From the NCBI GenBank assembly GCA_947172705.1, contig CAMWCA010000037.1, positions 1 through 34,873 on the forward strand: DNA of 34,873 nucleotides, given 5' to 3'. Positions 1-8,980 of this stretch are shown here, in pieces; the first letter of the stretch is position 1; each line of letters starts with the position of its first letter. A program made the translations under genes and the position numbers. The notes under the pieces were generated by a model. It worked only from the letters and a program-made list of their open reading frames with translations. It was not told the DNA's origin and ran no database searches. The DNA is from an uncultured Lachnospiraceae bacterium. GTDB lineage: Bacteria; Bacillota; Clostridia; Lachnospirales; Lachnospiraceae.

Positions 1-94
1 TACAGGAAGCCCTGCCTGCGGCTGGAATGCGCCAAGCCCCTCCAACTCCATTCTCCGCTCCCTTCGCCGTTATAAGGTCTCCATTCCATTCATT

Positions 95-211
95 TTTGTG
101 CACAAAGTATTTCTTTTACTATTTAAAAATCTCCAAATTAAGGAAAAAACATACAAAAGTTACTAACGATTATGCGAAAAAGGACGAAAAATATATGGTT
201 TGCACAAAAAG
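95..211. promoter_or_regulatory. Candidate operator pair (TTTGTGCACAAA palindrome and related copy)
   Basis: Positions 95-106 read TTTGTGCACAAA, a perfect palindrome. Positions 199-211 read TTTGCACAAAAAG and share TGCACAAA with it. The two lie about 102 bases apart, near ten helical turns, upstream of the -10 box at 272-277. This would suit a dimeric regulator acting by looping, or an AraC-type protein such as the one encoded at 4522. The assignment is inferred from symmetry only. Confidence 0.3.
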
Positions 212-248
212 AAAGAAGGATTTTTAAGAAAGAGAGAAGAATTTTATA

Positions 249-277
249 TGTTGTTTTAAAAAACGGACTGATATAAT
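249..277 (+). promoter_or_regulatory. Probable promoter of the Mgl-type operon
   Basis: A perfect TATAAT lies at 272-277, about 50 bases before the start codon at 328. The hexamer 17 bases upstream (TGTTGT, 249-254) is a poor -35 match, so the promoter probably depends on an activator. That fits the AraC-family response regulator in the same locus. The transcript would begin near 284. Confidence 0.5.
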
Positions 278-327
278 GCATCTTGTAACAAAGAAAGATA
301 CCAAATAACAAGGGAGGATTTTCAAAC

Positions 328-1458
328 ATGAAAAAGAAAATTATTGGTGTAATTCTTGCAACAGCCATGGTTGCTACCCTGTTCACAGGATGCAGCGGCA
401 AATCTGAGGAAGCAGCAGCTCCTGCAACTGACGCAGCACAGGAAGAAGCAGCTCCGGAGGCAGAGGATGCAGCTCCTGCAGAGGCAGAGGATGCAGCTGA
501 TGCAACGGCAGATGCAGCAGGCGGAGATCTTGCAAGCAAAAAGGTAGGCGTTTGTATTTATCAGTTCTCTGATAACTTCATGACCCTGTTCCGTACAGAA
601 CTTGAAAATTACCTGATTGCACAGGGATTTTCAAAGGATAATATCACAATCGTTGACGGTCAGAATGACCAGGCTACCCAGACAGGACAGATCGATAACT
701 TTATCAATGATAAGGTAGACGTACTGATCGTTAACCCTGTTAACTCCTCTTCCGCAGAGACTATCACAGATAAGGTTGTTGAGGCAGGTATTCCTCTTGT
801 ATACATCAACCGTGAGCCCAGTGCAGATGAAGAAAAGAGATGGGAAGACAATGGCTGGAACGTAACATATGTTGGATGCGATGCTCGTCAGTCAGGTACC
901 ATGCAGGGCGAAATGATCGTTGACCTTGGTCTTGAAGCAGTTGACTTAAACGGCGACGGCAAGATCCAGTATATCATGGTAGAAGGCGATCCTGAAAATG
1001 TTGATGCTCAGTATCGTACAGAGTTCTCCGTAAAGGCTCTTACAGATGCAGGCTTTGAGGTTGAATGCCTTTCCGATCAGGTTGGTAACTGGCAGCAGGC
1101 TGAAGCACAGCAGATCGTTGCTAACGCTTTAGGACAGTATACTACAGACGTAGAAGTTGTTTTCTGTAACAATGACGCTATGGCACTTGGTGCTTTACAG
1201 GCAATCGAGGCAGCAGGTCGTACCGTAGGAACCGACATTTACCTTGTAGGCGTTGACGCATTATCAGAAGCATTAGAGAACGTTATTGCAGGAACCATGA
1301 CAGGTACCGTATTTAACGATCACTTCTCACAGTCCCACAGTGCAGCAGACGCAGCAATCCGTTTCATCAACGGTGAATCAAACGATTACTACATCGGTTG
1401 TGATTATGTAAAAGCAACAAAGGACAATGCACAGGAAATTCTTGACATGGTGAAATAA
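328..1458 (+). CDS. mglB: Galactose/glucose-type sugar-binding lipoprotein (MglB-like, copy 1)
   Basis: Extracellular substrate-binding lipoprotein that should deliver a hexose to the ATPase and permease just downstream. The 376-residue protein begins with a lipoprotein signal ending in LFTGC (Cys22), then a low-complexity Ala/Glu linker (about 27-65), then a two-lobed periplasmic-binding fold. Compared from memory with E. coli MglB, it keeps the sugar-contact positions in DNFM, the NWQQ tryptophan, CNNDAM, GVDAL and TVFND, and the calcium loop DLNGDGKIQ. The loop that carries His152 in E. coli reads DPENVDAQYR here, so that histidine is Asn. The start has a GGAGG-type site (aagggagga) upstream. 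The substrate may therefore differ somewhat from galactose/glucose. Confidence 0.9.
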   Translation: MKKKIIGVILATAMVATLFTGCSGKSEEAAAPATDAAQEEAAPEAEDAAPAEAEDAADATADAAGGDLASKKVGVCIYQFSDNFMTLFRTELENYLIAQGFSKDNITIVDGQNDQATQTGQIDNFINDKVDVLIVNPVNSSSAETITDKVVEAGIPLVYINREPSADEEKRWEDNGWNVTYVGCDARQSGTMQGEMIVDLGLEAVDLNGDGKIQYIMVEGDPENVDAQYRTEFSVKALTDAGFEVECLSDQVGNWQQAEAQQIVANALGQYTTDVEVVFCNNDAMALGALQAIEAAGRTVGTDIYLVGVDALSEALENVIAGTMTGTVFNDHFSQSHSAADAAIRFINGESNDYYIGCDYVKATKDNAQEILDMVK

Positions 1459-1490
1459 GAAACAGCCGGTTGACAGAATGAATGTTAAAA

Positions 1491-1530
1491 CAGGTGCGGG
1501 GGCAAGCACAGCACCCGCACTTGTTTTTTC
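1491..1530 (+). terminator. Intercistronic hairpin/attenuator after the binding-protein gene
   Basis: CAGGTGCGGG (1491-1500) pairs with CCCGCACTTG (1514-1523) through ten base pairs with one wobble, and TTTTTT follows. The hairpin lies between the binding-protein gene and the ATPase gene, with no clear promoter after it. It probably acts as a partial terminator that makes the binding protein more abundant than the membrane parts, as is common in binding-protein ABC operons. Confidence 0.8.
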
Positions 1531-1570
1531 TTATGGGTTATATGGAAAATAAGACAGAAGGAGGAGTAAA

Positions 1571-3079
1571 ATGGCTGAGTATAAACTGGAGCTGAAGGGG
1601 ATATGCAAATCGTTCCCCGGCGTTAGAGCGCTTGACAATGTACAGTTATCGCTTCGTCCAGGAACAGTCCATGCGCTAATGGGAGAAAACGGTGCGGGAA
1701 AATCAACTCTGATGAAATGCCTCTTTGGTATCTACAAAATGGACGCGGGGGAGATCTACCTGGATGGTGAGAAAATTGAAGTAAACAATCCGGATGAAGC
1801 AATGAAACACGGAATTGCAATGGTACATCAGGAATTGCAGCCGGTACCGGCAAGAAGCGTTGGGGAAAATCTATTTCTTGGAAGATTCCCTGTAAAGAAG
1901 TTTGGACCTTTAAAATTGATCGATCATAAAACCATGTATGCCGAAACGGAGAAATGGTTAAAGGAAGTAAAGATGGACTTTGATCCCAAGGCACAGCTGG
2001 GAAGTTTGTCCATTGGGCAGATGCAGTCTGTGGAAATTGCAAAAGCGGTTTCCCAGCAGGCAAAGGTGGTAATCTTTGACGAGCCCACATCTTCCCTCTC
2101 GGATAACGAAGTGGAGGCGCTTTTCCGCATCATGAACGATTTGCGGGAAAAGGGCGTTACCATGGTTTATATTTCACATAAAATGGATGAAATCAAGCGT
2201 ATAGCCGACGATATAACGGTTATGCGTGACGGTACATATGTAGGAACCTGGCCGGCGGCGGAAATGACGACGGATCAGATTATCACCAAGATGGTGGGGC
2301 GTGAGTTGACCAATGTATATCCTCCGAAGGAGAGCACGCCGGGCGAAGTGATCATGGAGGTTAAAAATTTTTCCTCCATTCACAGCAAGTCTTTCCAGAA
2401 CGTAAGCTTTACCCTGAGAAAGGGCGAGATCCTGGGATTTGGCGGTCTGGTAGGGGCGCAGAGAACCGAGCTGATGGAAGGTATTTTCGGTATTCGTAAC
2501 CTTGCTTCCGGCGAAATATATATGAATGGGAAGAAGCTGAAGATCAAGCATCCTGTGGACGCTATGAATGCCGGAATCGGGCTGATCACAGAGGATCGCC
2601 GTGGAAACGGTATTTTTGGCTGCCTTTCCATTAAGGACAACGTAGGCATATCGGTATACAACAAATTCCTGAAGGCAGGATTTGTGTTAAACCATAAGAG
2701 CATTAACAATATTGTTGATGACAGCATCAAAAAGCTGAGTATTAAAACACCCAGCATGAAGGAACATATTGCAAACCTGTCAGGTGGTAATCAGCAGAAG
2801 GTTATCGTATCCAGATGGCTTGCAAATGATCCGGATGTACTGATCATGGATGAGCCCACCCGTGGTATTGACGTAGGCGCCAAGCATGAGATCTATGAGA
2901 TTATGAATGACCTGGCAAAGCAGGGGAAGGCGATCATTATGATTTCCTCGGAAATGGCGGAGCTTCTTGGTATGGCGGACAGAGTCTGCGTTATGTGTAA
3001 CGGTAAGCTTACCGGCGAGATCGATAAACCCGAGGACATGACACAGGCGAAGGTTATGAGCTATGCAACACAATTCTGA
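1571..3079 (+). CDS. mglA: Sugar ABC transporter ATPase with two nucleotide-binding domains (MglA-like)
   Basis: Cytoplasmic ATPase of 502 residues that powers hexose import through the permease at 3097. It has the tandem layout of the MglA/RbsA/XylG family. Domain 1 (about 1-240) holds Walker A GENGAGKST, signature LSIGQMQ and Walker B VVIFDEPTSS. Domain 2 (about 255-500) has the degenerate P-loop region typical of the family (GLVGAQRTEL), the signature LSGGNQQK and Walker B VLIMDEPTRGID. Length matches the family. A strong AGGAGG site precedes ATG 1571, and the permease follows after 17 bases. Exact sugar specificity is set by the binding protein and cannot be read from this subunit. Confidence 0.95.
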   Translation: MAEYKLELKGICKSFPGVRALDNVQLSLRPGTVHALMGENGAGKSTLMKCLFGIYKMDAGEIYLDGEKIEVNNPDEAMKHGIAMVHQELQPVPARSVGENLFLGRFPVKKFGPLKLIDHKTMYAETEKWLKEVKMDFDPKAQLGSLSIGQMQSVEIAKAVSQQAKVVIFDEPTSSLSDNEVEALFRIMNDLREKGVTMVYISHKMDEIKRIADDITVMRDGTYVGTWPAAEMTTDQIITKMVGRELTNVYPPKESTPGEVIMEVKNFSSIHSKSFQNVSFTLRKGEILGFGGLVGAQRTELMEGIFGIRNLASGEIYMNGKKLKIKHPVDAMNAGIGLITEDRRGNGIFGCLSIKDNVGISVYNKFLKAGFVLNHKSINNIVDDSIKKLSIKTPSMKEHIANLSGGNQQKVIVSRWLANDPDVLIMDEPTRGIDVGAKHEIYEIMNDLAKQGKAIIMISSEMAELLGMADRVCVMCNGKLTGEIDKPEDMTQAKVMSYATQF

Positions 3080-3096
3080 TTCGGGAGGAGAAAAAA

Positions 3097-4086
3097 ATGG
3101 TTAAAACTAATCAACAGAAAATGAAAGATTTTCTTATTAACAATGGCGTAATCATTGTTATGTTTGTTCTGGTTATTTATACAGGTATTACATCCAACAA
3201 CTTTTTTACCACAGGAAACCTGATGAATATTCTTATGAATATGAGTCCCCGTCTGGTAATTGCGCTTGGTATTGCGGGCTGCGTTATCACCGGCGGCTGC
3301 GATCTGTCAGCCGGACGTATGATCGGCTTTGGCGCATGTATTGCAGGTACGCTCTTACAGCGTATGGATTATTCCGGTAAGTTTTTCCCGGATATGGAAC
3401 CCATGAATGTATTTCTGGTGGCGCTTATCGTTATGCTGATCTGCTCGGCTTTCGGAGCGATAACGGGGTTTTTCATCGCCTATTTAAGCGTACCGCCTTT
3501 TATTTCAACGTTGGCAATGATGGAGATCATTTACGGTATCAACATGATCTACACCAACGCAACGCCCCTTGGAGGATATGTGAAGGAGTACACCAATGTT
3601 GCCGGCGGTAAATTCCTAGGCATTAACTACCTGATCTGGATCGCATTGATCGTTGCAGCTATCACATGGTTTATTTTCAACATGACCCGCCATGGGAAAT
3701 ATATGTATGCCATCGGCGGTAATGCGCAGGCAGCGGAGGTTGCCGGCGTACCCGTAAAGAAAAACCTGATTTTGGTTTACATGAAAGCAGCTGCTATGTA
3801 CGGGCTTGCAGGTTTTATGCTTGGCGCCAAGTCGGGCGGCGTGTCCGTTATGACCGGATATGGCTATGAGATGGAAGCGATCGCAGCATGTACCATCGGC
3901 GGCGTATCCGTTACGGGCGGACGTGGTAAGGTTTCATCAGCGTTTATCGGCGTTGCGGTATTCGAACTGCTGAAGGTGGCGCTGCAGTATCTGGGCGTGG
4001 ATGCGAACGCACAGTTCATTGCCATCGGCGTTGTAATTTATGTTGCCATTTCACTTGATATCAGAAAGTATGTAGCAAAGAAATAA
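3097..4086 (+). CDS. mglC: Sugar ABC transporter permease (MglC-like)
   Basis: Integral membrane permease of 329 residues in the BPD_transp_2 (RbsC/MglC/XylH) family, which forms the channel partner of the ATPase at 1571. About eight to ten hydrophobic segments are visible. The conserved family motifs are present: GGCDLSAGRMIG after TM2-3, the GGNAQAAEVAGVPV cytoplasmic loop that contacts the ATPase, and AACTIGGVSVTGGRG near the C-terminus. A GGAGGAG site precedes the start, and an intrinsic terminator follows at 4102, so this ends the core transporter operon. Confidence 0.94.
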   Translation: MVKTNQQKMKDFLINNGVIIVMFVLVIYTGITSNNFFTTGNLMNILMNMSPRLVIALGIAGCVITGGCDLSAGRMIGFGACIAGTLLQRMDYSGKFFPDMEPMNVFLVALIVMLICSAFGAITGFFIAYLSVPPFISTLAMMEIIYGINMIYTNATPLGGYVKEYTNVAGGKFLGINYLIWIALIVAAITWFIFNMTRHGKYMYAIGGNAQAAEVAGVPVKKNLILVYMKAAAMYGLAGFMLGAKSGGVSVMTGYGYEMEAIAACTIGGVSVTGGRGKVSSAFIGVAVFELLKVALQYLGVDANAQFIAIGVVIYVAISLDIRKYVAKK

Positions 4087-4101
4087 TAAATCGTCTATAA
4101 T

Positions 4102-4140
4102 AATAGCGGTTGGAATAGGATGTCCAACCGCTATTTTGCT
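4102..4140 (+). terminator. Intrinsic terminator after the permease gene
   Basis: AATAGCGGTTGGA (4102-4114) pairs perfectly with TCCAACCGCTATT (4123-4135) around an eight-base loop, followed by TTTGCT. The 13-pair stem is strong, but the T tract is short, so some read-through into the sensor genes is possible. No clear promoter is seen between it and the next gene. Confidence 0.85.
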
Positions 4141-4175
4141 CAATTACAGGAATTGGAGAAGGAGACCGTTTGGAA

Positions 4176-4487
4176 ATGACATGGGAATATATTTTAAATC
4201 AGGCGGGAATACCGCTGCTTTTATTCGCCATATGCATGGTTTATGGTATTTACCTTTTGATCGTTCAGAGGGCGGACGGGATTAGAGGCAAAAACAAAGG
4301 CCCCCTTAAAGATGAAAAGCGGTACGCCATGGCAGGCGGAGGACTGATTCTCTTTTTTGGAATAGGAACGTTGGTTATGACCATACTGCTTTTTGTCAAT
4401 GTTTATGCGGCGGTGGCTGAGATCATCAGCTGTACGCTTATTATGGGCGTACTTTGGAAGAAAGTGAACGAGAAGTACGGAGCGTAA
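4176..4487 (+). CDS. Small membrane protein of unknown function
   Basis: A 103-residue protein with three hydrophobic segments (about 9-28, 50-72 and 74-92) and a charged cytoplasmic tail. I do not recognise the family with certainty; it resembles the small DUF3784-type membrane proteins of Firmicutes. ATG 4176 is chosen, but TTG 4170 lies closer to the GGAGA site at 4161-4165 and would add two residues. It sits between the transporter terminator and the response-regulator gene (34 bases to ATG 4522) and is probably co-transcribed with the sensor genes. No functional residue can be pointed to. Confidence 0.65.
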   Translation: MTWEYILNQAGIPLLLFAICMVYGIYLLIVQRADGIRGKNKGPLKDEKRYAMAGGGLILFFGIGTLVMTILLFVNVYAAVAEIISCTLIMGVLWKKVNEKYGA

Positions 4488-4521
4488 GAGGACATGTATT
4501 GAGAAAGGGTTGGAAATTAAA

Positions 4522-6135
4522 ATGAACCTGTATTCAGTATTGCTGGTAGACGATGAGGAAGAAGTTTTCCAGGTGATTATGAAAAAGCTGGACTGGGAGA
4601 GCATGGGGTTTCGGATCGCAGGGTATGCGAGGAACGGTGTAGAGGCGTTGGAAATGGCGGAGGAGTTGCAGGTGGACGTTGTGATGACGGACATTAAGAT
4701 GCCTTACATGGACGGGCTTACATTCTGCAAAAAGCTAAAGGAGCTTTATCAGAAAACCAAGGTGATCATCTTTTCCGGATTTGATGAGTTTGATTATGCC
4801 AGGGAAGCCATCAAGGTGGAAGCGGAGGAGTATATCTTAAAGCCTATTAATGCCAATGAACTTCGGGAAGTGTTTGAAAGGCTTAAGGTCAATCTGGACA
4901 GGGAGTTGGACGAGAAAAGAAATATAGACAAGCTGCGGGAATATTATATGGAAAGTCTGCCTGTGCTGCAGGAAAACTTTTTCATTTCCCTGATGGACGG
5001 ACGTATCTCTGAAGATCAGATCGAAAAGTATGCAGCCAATTATCAGATCGACCTGAAGGGACCCTATTATGTGGCGACGATTCTGCACATCAGCGCCCCT
5101 CCGGCAGGGGAAACATCTTCCATTGATCCGCTGCTGCAGACGCTTTCCGTGAGAAAGCTGGTGGAGGAGCAGCTGGACCGGGTGTGGGACAGCAGGGTTC
5201 TGATCTATCTTGGGGATATTCTGGCAGTGACCCAGCTGCCTGATGAGGAGTCCAGCGCCGCCTTTACGGATACCATGGACAAGATCTGCCGTATGGCAAA
5301 GCGTATCTGTAACGCAAGGGTGACGGCGGGAATCGGGCATATCTGTCAACTGCCCGGCGAACTCCAGCAGTCTTATCAGGGGGCGCAAAACGCAGTCTCC
5401 TATCGGGTGCTGTACGGAAATACAAGGGCGATCAATATTGCGGAGATCGACCCTCAGGAGAATGTGGACATACCCTGGGAGGAATCGTACATTCAGAAAA
5501 TCCTTAAGGAGATCAAAATGGGGGAGGAGCAGAAGCTTAAGGAAGGGATCGACGAATTGACGGCGCGGATTGAAGGCTCCAAAATGTCCCTGCAGAAATA
5601 CAGGCTTTTGCTTATGGAACTGGTAACGGAGCTGTTTCGCTTTTGTGCAAATAATCAAATCAATCCTGATGAAATTTTTGGCGGAGAGGTGGATGCATAC
5701 CAGCAGGCATTACAGTTGGAATCAGCAGGTGCGTTAGGGGAATGGTTGAAAAAAAGCTGTATTGGAATGCAGAAGCAGGTACTTTATGAGAGGCAGGACA
5801 CCACCAAGTCCTTTGTGACCAAAGCAATCGAATACGTGGAGGAGCATTACGGGGATCAGGAATTGAGCATAGAAGTGATCTGCAGTTATCTGAGCGTTAG
5901 TGCAGCATATTTTTCCACGGTATTTAAGAAGGAAACGGGGAAAACCTTTATCAATTTTCTCACAGACTATCGGATGAACCGAGCGGTGGAACTTTTGATG
6001 GAAAAGGGAGAGAAAACCTATATTATTGCGGAAAAAGTGGGCTATTCAGACCCCAACTATTTTAGCTATGCCTTTAAAAAACGGTTTGGGATGTCGCCCT
6101 CGAAATATAAGGCGGATAAACTGGAACAAAAATGA
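4522..6135 (+). CDS. AraC-type response regulator (YesN-like)
   Basis: Cytoplasmic transcription regulator paired with the kinase at 6132. Of 537 residues, the first ~120 form a receiver domain with the acidic pocket VDDEEE, phospho-acceptor Asp57 in MTDIKMP and Lys in ILKP. A ~300-residue middle region, as in YesN proteins, links it to a C-terminal AraC double helix-turn-helix (about 430-535; SVSAAYFSTVFKKETG and VGYSDPNYFSYAFKKRFG). ATG 4522 gives the usual N-terminus MNLYSVLLVDDE; TTG 4510 is an alternative. The gene overlaps the kinase gene by four bases (ATGA). It most likely controls the sugar-uptake operon at 328 (inference from position). Confidence 0.93.
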   Translation: MNLYSVLLVDDEEEVFQVIMKKLDWESMGFRIAGYARNGVEALEMAEELQVDVVMTDIKMPYMDGLTFCKKLKELYQKTKVIIFSGFDEFDYAREAIKVEAEEYILKPINANELREVFERLKVNLDRELDEKRNIDKLREYYMESLPVLQENFFISLMDGRISEDQIEKYAANYQIDLKGPYYVATILHISAPPAGETSSIDPLLQTLSVRKLVEEQLDRVWDSRVLIYLGDILAVTQLPDEESSAAFTDTMDKICRMAKRICNARVTAGIGHICQLPGELQQSYQGAQNAVSYRVLYGNTRAINIAEIDPQENVDIPWEESYIQKILKEIKMGEEQKLKEGIDELTARIEGSKMSLQKYRLLLMELVTELFRFCANNQINPDEIFGGEVDAYQQALQLESAGALGEWLKKSCIGMQKQVLYERQDTTKSFVTKAIEYVEEHYGDQELSIEVICSYLSVSAAYFSTVFKKETGKTFINFLTDYRMNRAVELLMEKGEKTYIIAEKVGYSDPNYFSYAFKKRFGMSPSKYKADKLEQK

Positions 6136-7997
6136 AGAAAATAAAAGAATTTTATATGTGGTTAATTTCATATATGAAAGCCCATACGCGCGTCAAGTCC
6201 ATTCAGATGACCATTGTGGTGTCTTTTACGGTTATTTCCGTATGCAGCATGGGACTTTTAACCGTAACCCTGTACAACCGTTTTGTGAATCAGATGCAGG
6301 AAATGATGGTTGAAAACGCAGAATCCCTTTTGAATCAGACTTCCATCAAGCTGGAAACCTACCTTAGAAGCATGCGGCGTATTTCCGATGCCATGTATTA
6401 CAGCGTGATTAAAAACACGGATCTTGCACAGGAAAACATGGATGCGGAGATGAATCTGCTATATGAGGCGAACAAGGACAATCTGATCAGCATTGCCTGC
6501 TATACCAATGATGGCAGGCTGGTGGCGGCGGCTCCCGTGGCAACGGAGAAGGAAAATTCAGATATTATTCATCAGGAATGGTTTATAAATGCCATGGATC
6601 AGATGGAAAATATTCATTTTTCAACGCCTCATGTACAGAATCTTTTTGATAATACCAGTTATCGCTACTATTGGGTGGTTTCCCTAAGCAGAGCGGTAGA
6701 ACTGACCAGCAATGGAAATTCCACGTTGGGCATGTTGCTGGTAGATATGAATTACAGCAGTATTGAGCAGATCTTTACCAAGGCAAATACAGATAACTCA
6801 TCGGAATATGTGTATTTGATGGACAGCAACGGAGAAATCATTTATCATCCCAAACAGAAATTAATTTATACCAGCCTTTTTGAGGAGAACAATCTGGAGG
6901 CGGTAAACTATCTGGACGGAAGCCATGAAGAGATTTTTCAGGGGGAGAAGCGGTTAATTACGGTTAAGACAGTGAGTTATACGGGCTGGAAAATTGTCAG
7001 CGTGATTCCCGCGAGCTCTATTAATATGGGGTTATATGGCACCAGGATGTTTGTTATCATGCTGGCTGCGCTTTTAATCCTTGCCACCATTATTCTGAAT
7101 CAGCTGGTTTCTGCGAATATTGTCAAACCGCTGCAGAAGCTGAATGATTCTGTGAAGGAGTGGGAAGCAGGAAATATGAATCCCAATATTTATGTGGGCG
7201 GCACTATGGAGGTAGAGCATCTGGGAAAAACTTTGCGCTCTACGGTGGAGCAGTTGAAACAGCTGATGCAGGATATTGTGATAGAACAGGAGGAAAAGCG
7301 AAAAAGTGAGCTGGACGCGCTGCAATCTCAGATCAATCCTCATTTCCTGTACAACACGCTGGATTCCATTGTGTGGATGATCGAAGGAGAACGGTATGAG
7401 GATGCTGTCTTTATGATCACCCAGCTGGCGAGTCTGTTCAGGATCAGCTTAAGCAGGGGGAAAACGATCATCAGCGTGGGAGATGAGATTAAGCATGCCA
7501 GAAATTATATGAACATCCAAAAGATTCGGTATAAAAACATTTTTACCGTTGACTTTAAGGTGGAGGAAGAAATTCTTTCCTGCTGTACGGTGAAGCTTGT
7601 GATACAGCCCCTTCTGGAGAATGCGATCTATTATGGCGTGGAGTATATGGATGGAGACGGGGAGATCCTTGTGCGGGGCTACCGGAAGGCGGAGGACATT
7701 TATATTGAGGTCTGTGATAATGGATTGGGCATGACGAAGGAGACGGTGGATCAGCTTCTCACAGAGAACAACAGGGTGCGCAGCCACGGATCGGGAGTAG
7801 GATTGATCAATGTGCATAACAGGATCAGGCTCCGCTTTGGAGAACCTTATGGGCTGGAGATCGAGAGCAGCCCGGATGAGGGAACCATTGTACGAATCCA
7901 TCTGCCAGACATTCCTTACCTGCCTGAAAAAGTGGAACGACTGGAAGGCGGCAGAGAAAAGCAGGCGAAAGGAGATCAGGCGGATGAACAGGAATAA
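6132..7997 (+). CDS. Sensor histidine kinase (YesM-like, His_kinase/HATPase_c)
   Basis: Membrane-bound kinase of 621 residues that should phosphorylate the regulator at 4522. A TM helix near 30-50 is followed by an extracellular sensing region (about 50-300, Cache-like), a second TM near 300-322, a HAMP linker, and the His_kinase domain with QINPHFLYNTLDSI (His404). The ATPase domain has the N-box region ENAIYYGVEYMDG, DNGLGM and GSGVGLINVHNR. The start ATG overlaps the regulator's stop. Its 3' end overlaps the next gene by 14 bases, which indicates translational coupling to a periplasmic-binding-like protein that may present ligand to it. Confidence 0.93.
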   Translation: MKKIKEFYMWLISYMKAHTRVKSIQMTIVVSFTVISVCSMGLLTVTLYNRFVNQMQEMMVENAESLLNQTSIKLETYLRSMRRISDAMYYSVIKNTDLAQENMDAEMNLLYEANKDNLISIACYTNDGRLVAAAPVATEKENSDIIHQEWFINAMDQMENIHFSTPHVQNLFDNTSYRYYWVVSLSRAVELTSNGNSTLGMLLVDMNYSSIEQIFTKANTDNSSEYVYLMDSNGEIIYHPKQKLIYTSLFEENNLEAVNYLDGSHEEIFQGEKRLITVKTVSYTGWKIVSVIPASSINMGLYGTRMFVIMLAALLILATIILNQLVSANIVKPLQKLNDSVKEWEAGNMNPNIYVGGTMEVEHLGKTLRSTVEQLKQLMQDIVIEQEEKRKSELDALQSQINPHFLYNTLDSIVWMIEGERYEDAVFMITQLASLFRISLSRGKTIISVGDEIKHARNYMNIQKIRYKNIFTVDFKVEEEILSCCTVKLVIQPLLENAIYYGVEYMDGDGEILVRGYRKAEDIYIEVCDNGLGMTKETVDQLLTENNRVRSHGSGVGLINVHNRIRLRFGEPYGLEIESSPDEGTIVRIHLPDIPYLPEKVERLEGGREKQAKGDQADEQE

Positions 7998-8964
7998 ATT
8001 ATATTTTGGGCTGCTGATGCTTGCCTTAGTGGTTGTGATTGTGGGAACCGCCTATGAGATGCTGGATGCAGGAAAAGAAGAGAAAAGCTATACGGTTTCT
8101 GTGATTGTGGATGACAGCAATAATGAACGTTGGATTGCCATGCGGGAGGGATTGGAGCAGGCAGCACGGGATTACAACATCACCATGAATTATGTGTTTT
8201 CCGGGAAATTTGGCAGTGAGAGGGAGGAAATGGAGCTGATTGAGCGGGAAATTCAAAGCGGAACGGATGGATTGATCTTACAGATGATTTCTGACAATTT
8301 AGGATTGGATAAGCTGGGGCAGGATTCCCCACAGGTTGCGGTAATGCTGCTGGAAACAGATGTGGAACCCCAGGGAATCTATGCCGTTACAGGACCCGAC
8401 AATAAGGGCATCGGCATTACATTAGGAGAAACAGCAGCCACGGAATCGGACGCTGCCATAAAAGAAAAAAAGGTCGGTATTTTAGCAGGCGATCAGGCAC
8501 AGATTGCTATGGGACAGCGTCTTGAGGGAGTAAAAAGCGCGTTGGAAAAAGAAGGCGCAGAACCATTATGGACGCTTTGGGGAAATGCCCAGGAGACGGG
8601 AGAGATGTTGGAGGAAAAGGTTCAGACAGATCCGGTAGACATTCTGATTGCCCTTGGAAATGAAGAGACAGAGCTGGCGGTGGATTTTCTCCTGACAAAG
8701 GGGGAGGAGGAAAAAGGAAGTTGTCTGCTTTACGGAGTGGGATATTCAGAAAAGGCAGTGTACTATCTGGACAAAGGCTGGATAAAATCTTTGGTGGTAC
8801 CCAATGAATTTAATATGGGATATTTGAGTATGGAACAAATTGCAAGACAGATACAGTACCGTCTTTCGGAAGTTGAGAGCCGGGAGATTGATTATCTGGT
8901 AATAGATCAGGAAAATCTGTATGAGGAGGAAAACCAAAAGGTACTTTTCCCCATCGTTCAGTAG
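7984..8964 (+). CDS. Membrane-anchored periplasmic-binding-like protein, probable sensor partner
   Basis: A 326-residue protein with one N-terminal hydrophobic helix (about 6-24) but no lipobox cysteine, followed by a type I periplasmic-binding fold (TVSVIVDDSNNERW, then GTDGLILQMISDN, GVKSAL and ILIALGN). It therefore looks tethered to the membrane by an uncleaved helix rather than lipidated. ATG 7984 has an AAAGGAGA site eight bases upstream and lies inside the kinase gene's last codons. The coupling to a YesM-type kinase suggests a ligand-sensing accessory subunit instead of a transport protein. Ligand unknown. A divergent sugar-binding protein of a transporter is the alternative. Confidence 0.75.
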   Translation: MNRNKLYFGLLMLALVVVIVGTAYEMLDAGKEEKSYTVSVIVDDSNNERWIAMREGLEQAARDYNITMNYVFSGKFGSEREEMELIEREIQSGTDGLILQMISDNLGLDKLGQDSPQVAVMLLETDVEPQGIYAVTGPDNKGIGITLGETAATESDAAIKEKKVGILAGDQAQIAMGQRLEGVKSALEKEGAEPLWTLWGNAQETGEMLEEKVQTDPVDILIALGNEETELAVDFLLTKGEEEKGSCLLYGVGYSEKAVYYLDKGWIKSLVVPNEFNMGYLSMEQIARQIQYRLSEVESREIDYLVIDQENLYEEENQKVLFPIVQ

Positions 8965-8980
8965 GAGAGTGGTTAACGTT

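Larger units (their letters stand above)
1..327. other. Upstream non-coding region of the Mgl-type locus
   Basis: No convincing gene is visible in these 327 bases. The first ~75 bases are more GC-rich than the rest, and frame 1 stays open until a TAA at 73-75. They could be the tail of a gene that starts outside the window, but nothing recognisable is encoded. The remainder is AT-rich and holds a perfect 12-base palindrome (95-106), a related half-copy (199-211) and a promoter-like -10 box (272-277), all consistent with a regulatory region for the binding-protein gene that starts at 328. Confidence 0.5.

Noticed and set aside
138..539. Ala/Ser-rich open frame on the minus strand
   Set aside because: It is the antisense shadow of the Ala/Glu linker of the lipoprotein at 328. 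Repeats of GCA/GAG codons keep the opposite frame open, and it has no ribosome site.
4837..5658. Long open frame of 273 codons on the minus strand inside the response-regulator gene
   Set aside because: It lies wholly opposite a well-supported gene, its protein has a composition typical of antisense frames, and it lacks a ribosome site.
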